The position numbers and the translations under genes were made by a program. 58,624 nucleotides of DNA, taken from positions 1 through 58,624 of the forward strand of contig CAKSWY010000016.1 of NCBI GenBank assembly GCA_934513685.1. The letters run 5' to 3'. Source of the stretch: an uncultured Oscillospiraceae bacterium. Its GTDB lineage: Bacteria; Bacillota; Clostridia; Oscillospirales; Ruminococcaceae. Below the pieces are notes generated by a model. That model was given only the letters and a program-made list of their open reading frames with translations. It was not told where the DNA came from and ran no database searches. Positions 17,140 to 24,822 of the stretch are shown piece by piece (the stretch's first letter is position 1; each line of letters opens with the position of its first letter).

Positions 17140-18065
17140 TCCGCCACCTCCCTTGCCGCCATAACCGCCACACCGATGGCGTTGTCGCTGGAGAATTTTC
17201 CGGGCACAAACGTCACATCCGGCAAGCGATGGCTCACATATTCCGCGATCAACCCGCTGCTCATTACGCCGCCGGCGCAGATCACGGGGAGGCCCGGATG
17301 TTCTTCCAGTGCCGCTTTCGCCATGCGCACCACCGTTTCGCCCACACACAGCAGGCAGTATTTGCAGACATAGGCCGGCGATTTGCCGTCCTGCAGCAGG
17401 CGGTTGCACTGGTTCTCCAGGCCGGACAGGCTGCAGGTCATCCCTTTTACGCTGGTTTTGGGGCGGATGAATTCATCGCACTCCGCCGCCGTGCGGGAGA
17501 CCATCTCCCCGGCAGGGAAGCCGAAACCCAGTGCAACGCCGACCCGGTCCACGGCTTGCCCGGCGTACAGATCGGAGCTTGTTCCGATGGTCGTAAGTTT
17601 TTCTACGCCCTCGCACAAGATCAAATCGGTTGTGCCGCCGGAAACATGAAACACCAGGCAGGGCCGATGAAACAGCTCCGGCCGGTGAGACGCATACAGG
17701 GCTGCTGCCATGTGCCCCTGCTGATGGGTGGTCTGCACCACCGGAAGCCCCTTGGATGCAGCAAACGCCCGGGCTGCCCCCTGCCCCACCAAAAAGCAGG
17801 GCATATACGAACCTTCAACCGGGCGCGGCTTTACCGAAACGCCAACCGCTTCCACGCGGGTCAGATCCGCCTGCTGCCCCAGCTGTTCCAGCAAGCCGGG
17901 GAGCGCTTCAGTATGATGAAAGACTGCCTCGCTCTGCCGAAGCCCAAGCTGGCCCGGCTTTACCGGAAGAAACTTTTTCTTATCATAAACAACCTCCCCG
18001 GCGCAGGTGTCAAACACCGCCAGGGAGGTTGCATAATTGCTCGTATCAAAGCCAAGGACCCACAT
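17127..18065 (-). CDS. TsaD/Kae1-like (M22 family) paralogue
   Basis: A 312-residue ASKHA-fold protein related to TsaD: an N-terminal phosphate loop LGFDTSNYATSLAV, the metal-binding His pair H114-x3-H118 (HQQGHMAA), SGGTTD at 142-147 and a C-terminal SSDNAIG. It differs from true TsaD, which makes the t6A tRNA modification with TsaB/TsaE: the segment FGFPAGEMVSR replaces the usual GYPGGP-type loop. No tsaB, tsaE or rimI is nearby. It sits between nusB and xseA, where folD often lies. A second genuine tsaD elsewhere in the genome is expected. Its substrate is unknown. Confidence 0.8.
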   Translation of the reverse strand: MWVLGFDTSNYATSLAVFDTCAGEVVYDKKKFLPVKPGQLGLRQSEAVFHHTEALPGLLEQLGQQADLTRVEAVGVSVKPRPVEGSYMPCFLVGQGAARAFAASKGLPVVQTTHQQGHMAAALYASHRPELFHRPCLVFHVSGGTTDLILCEGVEKLTTIGTSSDLYAGQAVDRVGVALGFGFPAGEMVSRTAAECDEFIRPKTSVKGMTCSLSGLENQCNRLLQDGKSPAYVCKYCLLCVGETVVRMAKAALEEHPGLPVICAGGVMSSGLIAEYVSHRLPDVTFVPGKFSSDNAIGVAVMAAREVAEWQK

Positions 18066-18071
18066 GGCCGC

Positions 18072-18506
18072 TTACTCCTGTGCAGGCTGTTCTTCGGCCA
18101 GCCCCAAATCGCGCACCACAGCACCCAGCACACCATTGACGAACTGGTAGTCATCCGCTGCGCCATATTTCTTGGACAGCTCCACCGCCTCGTTGATCAC
18201 CACGCCGGGCAGCTTTTCTTCACCGTACAGAATTTCTGCCAGTGCAAGGCGCATCACCGTAATGCTTACGCGGGGCACACGATTGATGGTCCAGCCCTTC
18301 AGCCGGGCCGCAATCAGATCGTTTACTTCCGCCATATGCTCGTAATAGCTGTGGATCAACTGCTTGCCGAATGCATCCAGCTGGCAGCCGCCGTCCTCTT
18401 CCAGCGTATCCAAAGTTGCCTCCAGATCCGTATCATCAAATGAAGCAGCAAAAGCCGCCAAAAATGCGTGTTCACGCGCTTCGCGCCGGGTCATTTTTTG
18501 TTCCAT
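18072..18506 (-). CDS. nusB: Transcription antitermination factor NusB
   Basis: A 144-residue all-helical protein of NusB length (MTRREAREHAFLAAFA, LALAEILYGEEKLPGVVINEAVELSKKYG, FVNGVLGAVVRDL). With NusE it binds boxA RNA in rRNA antitermination. The start at 18506 is set by GAGGAA. It follows asp23 as in many Firmicutes. Confidence 0.93.
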   Translation of the reverse strand: MEQKMTRREAREHAFLAAFAASFDDTDLEATLDTLEEDGGCQLDAFGKQLIHSYYEHMAEVNDLIAARLKGWTINRVPRVSITVMRLALAEILYGEEKLPGVVINEAVELSKKYGAADDYQFVNGVLGAVVRDLGLAEEQPAQE

Positions 18507-18573
18507 GGGTTCCTCACAAATTGCGGCGGGCCTTAACCCCGCCGGGATTTTCAAGCCGAAATCGGCTGCTTCT

Positions 18574-18942
18574 TCATTCAGCGGTCTGGGGCACAACAAC
18601 CCCGCGTACCACAACATTCACGCGAGAGACCGTAATACCGGTCATGTTCTGAACCGTGCTCTTCACGTTTTCCTGCACCTTGGCGCACATGGAAGGAATG
18701 CGGTTGCCATAGGCTACCAGCAGATTGACGGTGAGCTGAGCCACACCGTCCTCCATCTGAACGGAAACCGCCTTCATGGTATTGCTGGCCTTCTGCCCCA
18801 GGATGCTGCGCATGGAAGGCGCGACGGCACTCACGTCCTGCACGCCGTCCACTTCCATTGCGGCGAGTTTTGCGATCTTGGCGATAACCTCGGTCGAAAT
18901 TTGCAGGCTGCCGCCCGTTTCACCGTTCTTTTGCACTTCCAT
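18574..18942 (-). CDS. Asp23/Gls24 family envelope stress response protein
   Basis: A 122-residue soluble protein with the Asp23 pattern: ISTEVIAKIAKLAAMEVDGV near the N-terminus, TVNLLVAYGNRIPSMCAKVQENVKSTVQNMTG, and a valine-rich C-terminus. Asp23-type proteins associate with the membrane and are linked to envelope stress. It is the first gene of the long operon, after a clear promoter and an AGGAGG ribosome site. Confidence 0.93.
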   Translation of the reverse strand: MEVQKNGETGGSLQISTEVIAKIAKLAAMEVDGVQDVSAVAPSMRSILGQKASNTMKAVSVQMEDGVAQLTVNLLVAYGNRIPSMCAKVQENVKSTVQNMTGITVSRVNVVVRGVVVPQTAE

Positions 18943-19010
18943 CAGTCGGACCTCCTGTATCTAACACCCGGTCAGCGGGCAAAACCCACCTTCGGTGAAC
19001 ATTTGTGAGT

Positions 19011-19039
19011 ATTATAGCATCTTTTTCCGGGTTGCACAA
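19011..19039 (-). promoter_or_regulatory. Sigma-A promoter of the asp23-recN operon
   Basis: TTGTGC (19034-19039), 17-base spacer, perfect TATAAT (19011-19016). A CCCGGCA/TGCCGGG hairpin (19048-19066) just upstream may end spoIIIA transcription, though without a T run. Confidence 0.75.
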
Positions 19040-19102
19040 CTCCCCCGGCAAGCTGTGCCGGGAATTTTCTCTCCAGCCGCCCGGCAGGCCGCCGCGCGGG
19101 AC

Positions 19103-19699
19103 TTATTTCACCTCAACCACCGTGATGTTCTGTGCGGTTACATTGCACTTACTCAATACGATGTCGCGGATCTGCGTCACCTCATCCGCTGTCAACTGGT
19201 CGCCGCTGGTCATCACGGTGATGTTCACCTTGCCTTCGCTCACATATGCTACGCAATCCACAAAGCCCTTGGCCTTCACCAGTGCTTCCACATCGCTTTC
19301 CTGGGTGATCGCGTCCACCTCTTTGGTAAGCCGGGCCGTCAGGTCGGTTTTCTCCTGTTCTGTAAGGCTGGCCTTTTTTAGGCTTTTCTGCAAGCTGTCC
19401 ATCGCCTCGTCCCGGGCTTTGGTTCGGGCCAGCCGGGCTTCCTCAAAGAAGCTCTGGCTGCTGGCTGCACTGGCACTGACCAGCTGTGCCTCACCATACG
19501 TTCGACTGGCGGAAGGCTGTGCCTGCACCGGCAGTTCGTCCACCACTGGCTCCTCCGCAGCGCTGCCCGCTGCCGGGTCCGCCGCGTCCAGTGCGAGGTC
19601 GGCGCTCTTCGCGTACTCCCAGTTCAGATAAACCGCCACCGCCAATGCGACCACCAGAGTTGCCAGGGTCATTTTTCGGTTTGTTTTGGCTTTTCTCAT
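19103..19699 (-). CDS. spoIIIAH: Stage III sporulation protein AH
   Basis: A 198-residue protein with one N-terminal membrane segment (MTLATLVVALAVAVYL) and a YscJ/FliF-like extracytoplasmic C-terminal domain. In Bacillus SpoIIIAH in the mother-cell membrane binds forespore SpoIIQ to form the feeding-channel ring. A low-complexity Ala/Glu/Pro linker at about 35-65 separates the domains. It is the last gene of the spoIIIA operon. Confidence 0.93.
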   Translation of the reverse strand: MRKAKTNRKMTLATLVVALAVAVYLNWEYAKSADLALDAADPAAGSAAEEPVVDELPVQAQPSASRTYGEAQLVSASAASSQSFFEEARLARTKARDEAMDSLQKSLKKASLTEQEKTDLTARLTKEVDAITQESDVEALVKAKGFVDCVAYVSEGKVNITVMTSGDQLTADEVTQIRDIVLSKCNVTAQNITVVEVK

Positions 19700-19714
19700 G
19701 AGCGTTTCCTCCTG

Positions 19715-20206
19715 CTAATTCATTTTTGCAACGCTGATTCGATTGGTCGTAATTCCCAGCAGCACCGAAACCGCTTCGGTCACACGCGCCTGCACCACAA
19801 CGTCATCGCCACCCTGGCAAAGCACCGCCACCCCCTGCACCGTCGGCAGCAGCATTTCCCGGGTGACGGGCTGCCCTCCAGCCAGAACGTGTTCGCTCTG
19901 GGTGCTGCCGTCCTGGCTGATGCGCTCATCCAGTGCGTAAACGGTTTCTCCTGTGGCCTCAAACGTGACCATGACCTGCGCCTGACCGGCGCCGTCCATC
20001 CGCTCGATCAGCTCCGTCAGGCGCCGTTCCATCTGTGCCTCATATGCTTCAATCTGCGCCGATGCTGTCGGTTTCTGGGCAGCGCCGGATGTTCTGCCCG
20101 TGCTGTCGCTGAGGAAGATCAGCCCCAGCCCCAGAAGCCCCGCCAAAATCAATAGGCTGGAGGGCCGCTTCAAAGCGCCCGCAAGCCTTTGTGCATCCAG
20201 TTTCAT
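19715..20206 (-). CDS. spoIIIAG: Stage III sporulation protein AG
   Basis: A 163-residue protein with one N-terminal membrane helix (SLLILAGLLGLGLIFL) and an extracytoplasmic ring-forming domain (QVMVTFEATGETVYALDE; GVAVLCQGGDDVVVQARV). SpoIIIAG forms a large ring in the mother-cell membrane at engulfment. Its start overlaps the spoIIIAF stop (ATGA). Confidence 0.92.
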   Translation of the reverse strand: MKLDAQRLAGALKRPSSLLILAGLLGLGLIFLSDSTGRTSGAAQKPTASAQIEAYEAQMERRLTELIERMDGAGQAQVMVTFEATGETVYALDERISQDGSTQSEHVLAGGQPVTREMLLPTVQGVAVLCQGGDDVVVQARVTEAVSVLLGITTNRISVAKMN

Positions 20207-20643
20207 TCCATGGCCTCCTGAAATTCAATGGCCGCATCGGCTCCCAGCTGGGCCTGCAGCAATTGTCTGGCCTGTTCGGCATCGTCTGCGCTCACCGTTA
20301 TTACAGCCGTCAGCCGAGTTTCATCAGGGCCTTCCACGGCGATTGCCGCACTGCCATCGATTCCGGCCTCTGCCAAAGTGCGGTTTGCCCATGCCGTCAG
20401 CTGCTCTCCTGCTGTGTGCTGAACCAGCTGCTCCCACGAAATCGTTGGCGTCTGCCGCAGCTGGCTGCGCATCTGCCCCAGATTGATTTGTCCCGGAGAT
20501 GTGAGAATGCACAGTACAATATACACGGTAAACACCAGCTTTATGCCTTTGTTCCGGCTTTCATCCGGCACCAGCGCCCGCAGCATCCCGACCAGAATGC
20601 ACCCCATGCAGAGATTTGCCGCCCACTGCCGAATTGTCTCCAT
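20203..20643 (-). CDS. spoIIIAF: Stage III sporulation protein AF
   Basis: A 146-residue protein with two N-terminal membrane helices (CMGCILVGMLRALVP; IKLVFTVYIVLCILTSP) and a soluble C-terminal domain. The start at 20643 (METIRQW) shares one base with the spoIIIAE stop; a longer in-frame reading lies inside spoIIIAE and is rejected. Confidence 0.9.
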   Translation of the reverse strand: METIRQWAANLCMGCILVGMLRALVPDESRNKGIKLVFTVYIVLCILTSPGQINLGQMRSQLRQTPTISWEQLVQHTAGEQLTAWANRTLAEAGIDGSAAIAVEGPDETRLTAVITVSADDAEQARQLLQAQLGADAAIEFQEAME

Positions 20644-21704
20644 CAGCTGCCTCCCAGCAAAATCATGAACGCCGTAACCAGCACCACCATCAAAAAGAAC
20701 AGAATTGAAATGGCCATGCACAGCCCTACCCCTTCCGCCAGTCCGTTCAATACATCCCGGCTGCTTTCCAGCCCCAGTGCCTCGGCCAGCGCAGCGGACA
20801 GGCGCAAACACAGCTCATATACCGCGCATTGAAGCATCACCGGTCCGAACTGAATGATCAGAAAACCAATGGCCGCTGCACCGAGCGTCCCTTTCAGCAC
20901 CCGCAGACCAGCCAGAACACTGCCTGCCGCTGAGCTGGCCAGCTGGCCGACGATCGGAATGCTGCCGGTAAGAAAACGGCCGGTCTGCAGCGCCAGGCTG
21001 TCGCTGCCTTGGGCCAGCAGGCTTTGCAGGCCCAGAACACCGCCCAGCAGCATGGAGATCAGACTGACCATCCATTTAGCCGTTTTCAGCAGCAGTTTTG
21101 CCGCATCCGGCATTCCTTCCAGACCGCAGATGCAGGCCGCCGCGTAGACTGCCAAAAACACCTGCAAAATGGGAAGAACAAGGCTGGAGATCGCCTGTGC
21201 CGCCAGATTGGCCGCCCCCAAAAACATACCGCCGTACAGCGCTGCCGCACTGGGCTGCCCACAGCTGGCCAACACGCCGGAAAACGCCGGTATAAAACCG
21301 GAAAGATACACGGCACATTGCAGTACCTCGTCTCCCACCCGTTCCAGCAGGTACAGGGTCGGCGAACCAGCCTGCAAAAACGTACAGGCGGCCAGCACCG
21401 GTTTCAGCCCACACGTTTCTTCGCTGGCAAAGCCGGAAATTCCGGCGCACAAAAACAGTACGGCGGCGAGACGGGCGAAAAATTTCAGCGGTTCCACCGC
21501 CTGGCTGCGTACCGCTTCGGTGAGCTTCTCCAGCAGTGTCTCCATTGAAAGTCCCTGCACCCAGGCAGAAAATCCCGCGCCGCCATCGGCCCACAGCGTT
21601 TCTTCATCAAATGCCGCATGGGCAGCGGGTGCAAGCACGACGGCCCCAAACAGCAGCAGCGTCAAACAGAGCAGCCTTGTTCCATTCTTTTCAATTTGTT
21701 TCAT
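20643..21704 (-). CDS. spoIIIAE: Stage III sporulation protein AE
   Basis: A 353-residue polytopic membrane protein with a signal-like N-terminus (LLCLTLLLFGAVVLAPAAHA) and about seven to eight hydrophobic helices, including the conserved GSIPIVGQLASSAAGSVL region. It is thought to form the membrane core of the SpoIIIA-SpoIIQ channel. The start at 21704 overlaps the spoIIIAD stop by four bases. Confidence 0.93.
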   Translation of the reverse strand: MKQIEKNGTRLLCLTLLLFGAVVLAPAAHAAFDEETLWADGGAGFSAWVQGLSMETLLEKLTEAVRSQAVEPLKFFARLAAVLFLCAGISGFASEETCGLKPVLAACTFLQAGSPTLYLLERVGDEVLQCAVYLSGFIPAFSGVLASCGQPSAAALYGGMFLGAANLAAQAISSLVLPILQVFLAVYAAACICGLEGMPDAAKLLLKTAKWMVSLISMLLGGVLGLQSLLAQGSDSLALQTGRFLTGSIPIVGQLASSAAGSVLAGLRVLKGTLGAAAIGFLIIQFGPVMLQCAVYELCLRLSAALAEALGLESSRDVLNGLAEGVGLCMAISILFFLMVVLVTAFMILLGGS

Positions 21705-22081
21705 TGCAGCAGCTCCAGCAGCACATCCAGCGCGCGCTGCATCATCGGCAGGGCCGTCAGCAGCACCAGGCACCGGCCAGCCAGATCGGCGGCATAGGCC
21801 AGCGCCCCCTGCCCGGCGTCCCGGCAAAGCTCCTGTAAGCATTGGCTGACCAGTACAATTCCCGCTGCTTTCAGCAGATACTTGAAATTTTCGCTTTGAG
21901 GAAAGTCCGGCAGGGTTTGAATCCAATGCAAAAAGGGTGCCAGCCACCCTGAAATCACCACCAGCAACCCCAAAACAGCCGCCAGCGACGCCACTGCGGC
22001 ATAAACCGGAAGATACTGTTTCAAAAGTACAATCAGCACCAGCGCCGTCAGGCAAAACCCGCAAATCCGCAGCAGTTCCAT
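21701..22081 (-). CDS. spoIIIAD: Stage III sporulation protein AD
   Basis: A 126-residue membrane protein with hydrophobic segments at the N-terminus and middle (ICGFCLTALVLIVLL; AAVASLAAVLGLLVVISG) and the conserved ENFKYLLKAAGIVLVSQ block, the family's normal length. Another ATG two codons upstream is possible; ribosome sites are weak, consistent with coupling to spoIIIAC. Confidence 0.92.
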   Translation of the reverse strand: MELLRICGFCLTALVLIVLLKQYLPVYAAVASLAAVLGLLVVISGWLAPFLHWIQTLPDFPQSENFKYLLKAAGIVLVSQCLQELCRDAGQGALAYAADLAGRCLVLLTALPMMQRALDVLLELLQ

Positions 22082-22088
22082 AGGCATC

Positions 22089-22283
22089 TCACAGGTCAAA
22101 CAGCGCTTTGATGGTAACGAACAACTCGCTGATCTGCTGGCACACAATGGCCAGCACCACCACAAGCCCTGCCAGCGTGGTCATCATTGCCTGATCTTCC
22201 CGGCCAGAGCGGATCAACAGCTGATTCAGCACCGCCACAATGATCCCAATGGCCGCAATTTTGAACACAAGGTCAATCTCCAT
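22089..22283 (-). CDS. spoIIIAC: Stage III sporulation protein AC
   Basis: A 64-residue protein with two membrane helices (LVFKIAAIGIIVAVLNQLL; MTTLAGLVVVLAIVCQQI) and the family's typical short length. The start at 22283 follows GGAAGAG. SpoIIIAC and AD are related small membrane proteins of the channel. Confidence 0.92.
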   Translation of the reverse strand: MEIDLVFKIAAIGIIVAVLNQLLIRSGREDQAMMTTLAGLVVVLAIVCQQISELFVTIKALFDL

Positions 22284-22344
22284 GTGCCTTCTCTTCCTTT
22301 CTTTTTGTATAAGCGTGTCGCTTCTGCCTGCCGGGAAGGTCAAA

Positions 22345-22806
22345 TCAAATCGCCAGAAGTGCGGCAAGCAACCCCAAACAGATGCAGGCGGGCAATTCCA
22401 GTTTTGCCGCCGTACTGGCCCGCTGCCGGGCGTCCTGCACAAAACATTCGCATTGTTCTTTCATGTATGAGAGCTGAATGCAGGTTTCTTCCGCATTTTC
22501 CTCTCCCAAATGGGCGAAGAAATGCTCAAACGTTCTGCGTTCTGCCTCCGTCAAAACCTCCGGCAGACAAGGCGTGCGCAGGCTGTGCCACTGAGAAAGA
22601 TTGAGGATCGTTTTGCTTTTCTCAAGCTGTTCGTAAATTTCATCCAGCGGAAGCGCCCGGTATTGGATTTCCCGCTGAATCCCCTGCAAAAGCCGCAGCA
22701 GTTCTTCCAAGGCCTGAACCCGCGCAAGCGCTTTCTTCTGCTGTGCTACGCCTCTCCCTACCCCGCTCAGCACCAAAATCAGCGCCCCCAGCAAACGCAT
22801 CCTCAT
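22345..22806 (-). CDS. spoIIIAB: Stage III sporulation protein AB
   Basis: A 153-residue protein with hydrophobic helices at both ends (LLGALILVLSGVG; CICLGLLAALLAI) and a helical middle, distantly GspF-like as known for SpoIIIAB. Its start overlaps the spoIIIAA stop (ATGA). Confidence 0.92.
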   Translation of the reverse strand: MRMRLLGALILVLSGVGRGVAQQKKALARVQALEELLRLLQGIQREIQYRALPLDEIYEQLEKSKTILNLSQWHSLRTPCLPEVLTEAERRTFEHFFAHLGEENAEETCIQLSYMKEQCECFVQDARQRASTAAKLELPACICLGLLAALLAI

Positions 22807-23708
22807 GTCAGCGTCATTATCTCCGCAATCTGCCCGGGGGCCTGGTTCCCTTTCAGGAGCACGGCATACTCAAAGCCCCCTTTCCCCAGCAATGCCCCAC
22901 AGCGAAGCTGCAGATCTTCTCTGGTTTCGCCGTGAATGCTGGCAACAAAGTGCACCCCGCATCCCAGGCCCTGCTGAACCGCAGCCATATCCTCCGCACC
23001 GCCCAGCTCGTCGCAGAGCACGTCCTGCGGGCCAAGGCTGCGCACGGCTGAGAGAATCCCTTCTGCTTTTGGCATATCCGAGAGCACATCGCAATGATAC
23101 GGAACCGAAAGTGCAAATCCGCGGCTGGTACAGGGGAACAGCTCACAGCGCTCGTCCACTACGGCCACCCGGCGGCCCTTTTCGCTGAGTGCATAGGCCA
23201 CCTGCCGAAGCAGGGTGGTCTTTCCGCTCCCCGGCGGGCCAACTAGAATCCAGCTGCCCGATGCATCGATTAATGCCGTCATCTGTTCCGGCAAAGGGGC
23301 CGACACGGCCCGCGCGATCCGGATGTTCAGGGAGGTAACAACGCGCCACCCGTCCTGGGTTTCGCCGGCCCAATGGGCAATTCCAGCCACTCCGACCCGG
23401 TGCCCGCCCCGCAAGGTAAAAAATCCGCGTGCCAGCTCCCGCTCCACGCTGTGAACGGAATAGCCGCACAGAGAATGCCAGGCGTCCAGCAGCTCTGTCT
23501 GTCCCAACCTCAGGCCTTGGTCCGGTGTTTGGGTCAGCGTTCCTTCCGGGGTAATGAAATAGGCCCGTCCCTGCAGCGTGACCGCCGCCGGACGGCCGCT
23601 GCGCAGGCGTATTTCCTGAACCAGGCACGCTTGTGTCGGGTCCAGCTTCACCAATGCCAGCCGTAAAAAAGCAGGCAGCAGGCGGATCGCATCAAAATAC
23701 TCGTCCAT
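22803..23708 (-). CDS. spoIIIAA: Stage III sporulation protein AA (secretion-type ATPase)
   Basis: A 301-residue ATPase with Walker A GPPGSGKTTLLRQ and a Walker B-like VLCDELGG; HRVGVAGIAHW lies before the ATPase core. It is the predicted energy source of the SpoIIIA transenvelope complex connecting mother cell and forespore. It is the first gene of the operon, with AAAGGAG before the start and a sigma-E-like promoter just upstream. Confidence 0.94.
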   Translation of the reverse strand: MDEYFDAIRLLPAFLRLALVKLDPTQACLVQEIRLRSGRPAAVTLQGRAYFITPEGTLTQTPDQGLRLGQTELLDAWHSLCGYSVHSVERELARGFFTLRGGHRVGVAGIAHWAGETQDGWRVVTSLNIRIARAVSAPLPEQMTALIDASGSWILVGPPGSGKTTLLRQVAYALSEKGRRVAVVDERCELFPCTSRGFALSVPYHCDVLSDMPKAEGILSAVRSLGPQDVLCDELGGAEDMAAVQQGLGCGVHFVASIHGETREDLQLRCGALLGKGGFEYAVLLKGNQAPGQIAEIMTLT

Positions 23709-23732
23709 CGTCTTCTCTCACTCCTTTGCCCT

Positions 23733-23762
23733 ACTCTATGCGGCAGGCCCGGCGGGTATGCC
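23733..23762 (-). promoter_or_regulatory. Candidate sigma-E promoter of spoIIIA
   Basis: GGCATACC (23755-23762), exactly 14 bases, then CATAGAGT (23733-23740) resembles the sigma-E pattern (GTCATATT, 14 bases, CATACAAT). It lies about 25 bases before the spoIIIAA start. The operon is sigma-E controlled in Bacillus. Confidence 0.5.
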
Positions 23763-23905
23763 CTTCTTTCTTTGAAAGAATCCTGTTTGCTTTTTGAATT
23801 CAAATTTCCGCTTGGTTCGTATACATATTAGGTATCTGAAGCCAGAAAAGGTTCCTCTCCTTTTCTGAAGAAATCCGAGGATAAGGTGTTCAGCGCGAAA
23901 TAGAA

Positions 23906-23934
23906 TTGTAAACCCGCCTGATACCTGATACAAT
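23906..23934 (+). promoter_or_regulatory. Sigma-A promoter of the DUF4234-DUF2752 pair
   Basis: TTGTAA (23906-23911), 17 bases, TACAAT (23929-23934), followed by AAGGAGG before the start at 23968. Confidence 0.55.
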
Positions 23935-23967
23935 GAATTCATCAACAACAGCCAAGGAGGATTTTCT

Positions 23968-24336
23968 ATGTACCCGATTCAGCAAAGAAGCATTCCCATG
24001 TGCATCATTCTTTCCCTGATCACCTGCGGCATCTATGGCATTTACTGGGAGTACTGCATCGTGCAGGACAGCAACGTGGCCAGCAACGACCCCTACGCAA
24101 CGTCCGGCGGGATGGTCATCCTGCTCTCCATCGTAACCTGCGGCATTTATGGCCTGTACTGGGCCTACAAAAACGGCAACCGCATGAACGATGCAATGGC
24201 ACGGGTCGGCATCCCCTGTGACACCAACAAAGCACTTCTGTATGTGATCCTGAACATCTTCGGCCTGAGCATTGTCACCATGGCTCTGATGCAGGACGAC
24301 CTGAACCGCATGGCTTCGCTCTCCTCCGGCAACTGA
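23968..24336 (+). CDS. DUF4234 family membrane protein
   Basis: A 122-residue membrane protein with two near-repeated segments, LITCGIYGIYWEY and IVTCGIYGLYWAY, the hallmark of DUF4234, plus a third hydrophobic helix. Function is unknown. A DUF2752 gene follows after 11 bases on the same promoter, and the pair is separated by terminators from both neighbours. Confidence 0.85.
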   Translation: MYPIQQRSIPMCIILSLITCGIYGIYWEYCIVQDSNVASNDPYATSGGMVILLSIVTCGIYGLYWAYKNGNRMNDAMARVGIPCDTNKALLYVILNIFGLSIVTMALMQDDLNRMASLSSGN

Positions 24337-24347
24337 AGCACAAACCA

Positions 24348-24734
24348 ATGAATGAACCGGTTTACATCCGAATCCGAAAACTGACGGTGGGCTTGCTTGG
24401 CTTGCTCATTATAGGCGACATCCTTTATGCCCTATGGGCGATTGGCCATCCACTCCCCTGCTTTTTTCGCCGGCTGACCGGCTTGCGGTGCCCAGGGTGC
24501 GGGGTTACCCATATGTGCGTTGCCCTGCTGCATGGGCAATGGGCGGCGGCCTGGCAAGCAAACCCCTGCCTGCTGCTGTTTTCCCCTCTCATTGGGTATT
24601 TGCTGGCCCGCATGGCCGCAGGTTACCTGAAAAATGGTCATCCGGGCCTGAACAAGCGCGATGAACACATTGCGGTGGCGCTTGTGGTGGTTCTAATCGC
24701 ATGGGGCGTTTTCCGCAATCTTTTCGGATATTGA
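24348..24734 (+). CDS. DUF2752 family membrane protein
   Basis: A 128-residue protein with three predicted membrane helices and the family signature CPGCGVTHMCVALLHG between helices one and two. The Cys-x2-Cys-x2-T-H arrangement could bind a metal, but no function is established. Probably co-expressed with the DUF4234 gene. Confidence 0.88.
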   Translation: MNEPVYIRIRKLTVGLLGLLIIGDILYALWAIGHPLPCFFRRLTGLRCPGCGVTHMCVALLHGQWAAAWQANPCLLLFSPLIGYLLARMAAGYLKNGHPGLNKRDEHIAVALVVVLIAWGVFRNLFGY

Positions 24735-24740
24735 TTCAAA

Positions 24741-24801
24741 CAAAAAAGCAGGCAGCGCTGCAATCCCGAGAAACTCTCGTGATTGCAGCACTGCCTGCTT
24801 T
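24741..24801. terminator. Bidirectional terminator between DUF2752 and ligA
   Basis: A long stem AAAGCAGGCAGCGCTGCAATC (24745-24765) with its complement at 24781-24801, one mismatch, and an inner CGAGA/TCTCG stem. T-rich runs lie on both sides. Confidence 0.88.
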
Positions 24802-24822
24802 CGTTTTACGTTATTCAGCGTT

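Noticed and set aside
17140..17409. 90-codon N-terminal extension of xseA
   Set aside because: It overlaps the TsaD-like gene, is Arg/Gly-rich, and the standard XseA N-terminus begins at 17139.
23736..23948. Short minus-strand frame upstream of spoIIIAA
   Set aside because: No ribosome site or homology; it covers the candidate sigma-E promoter.
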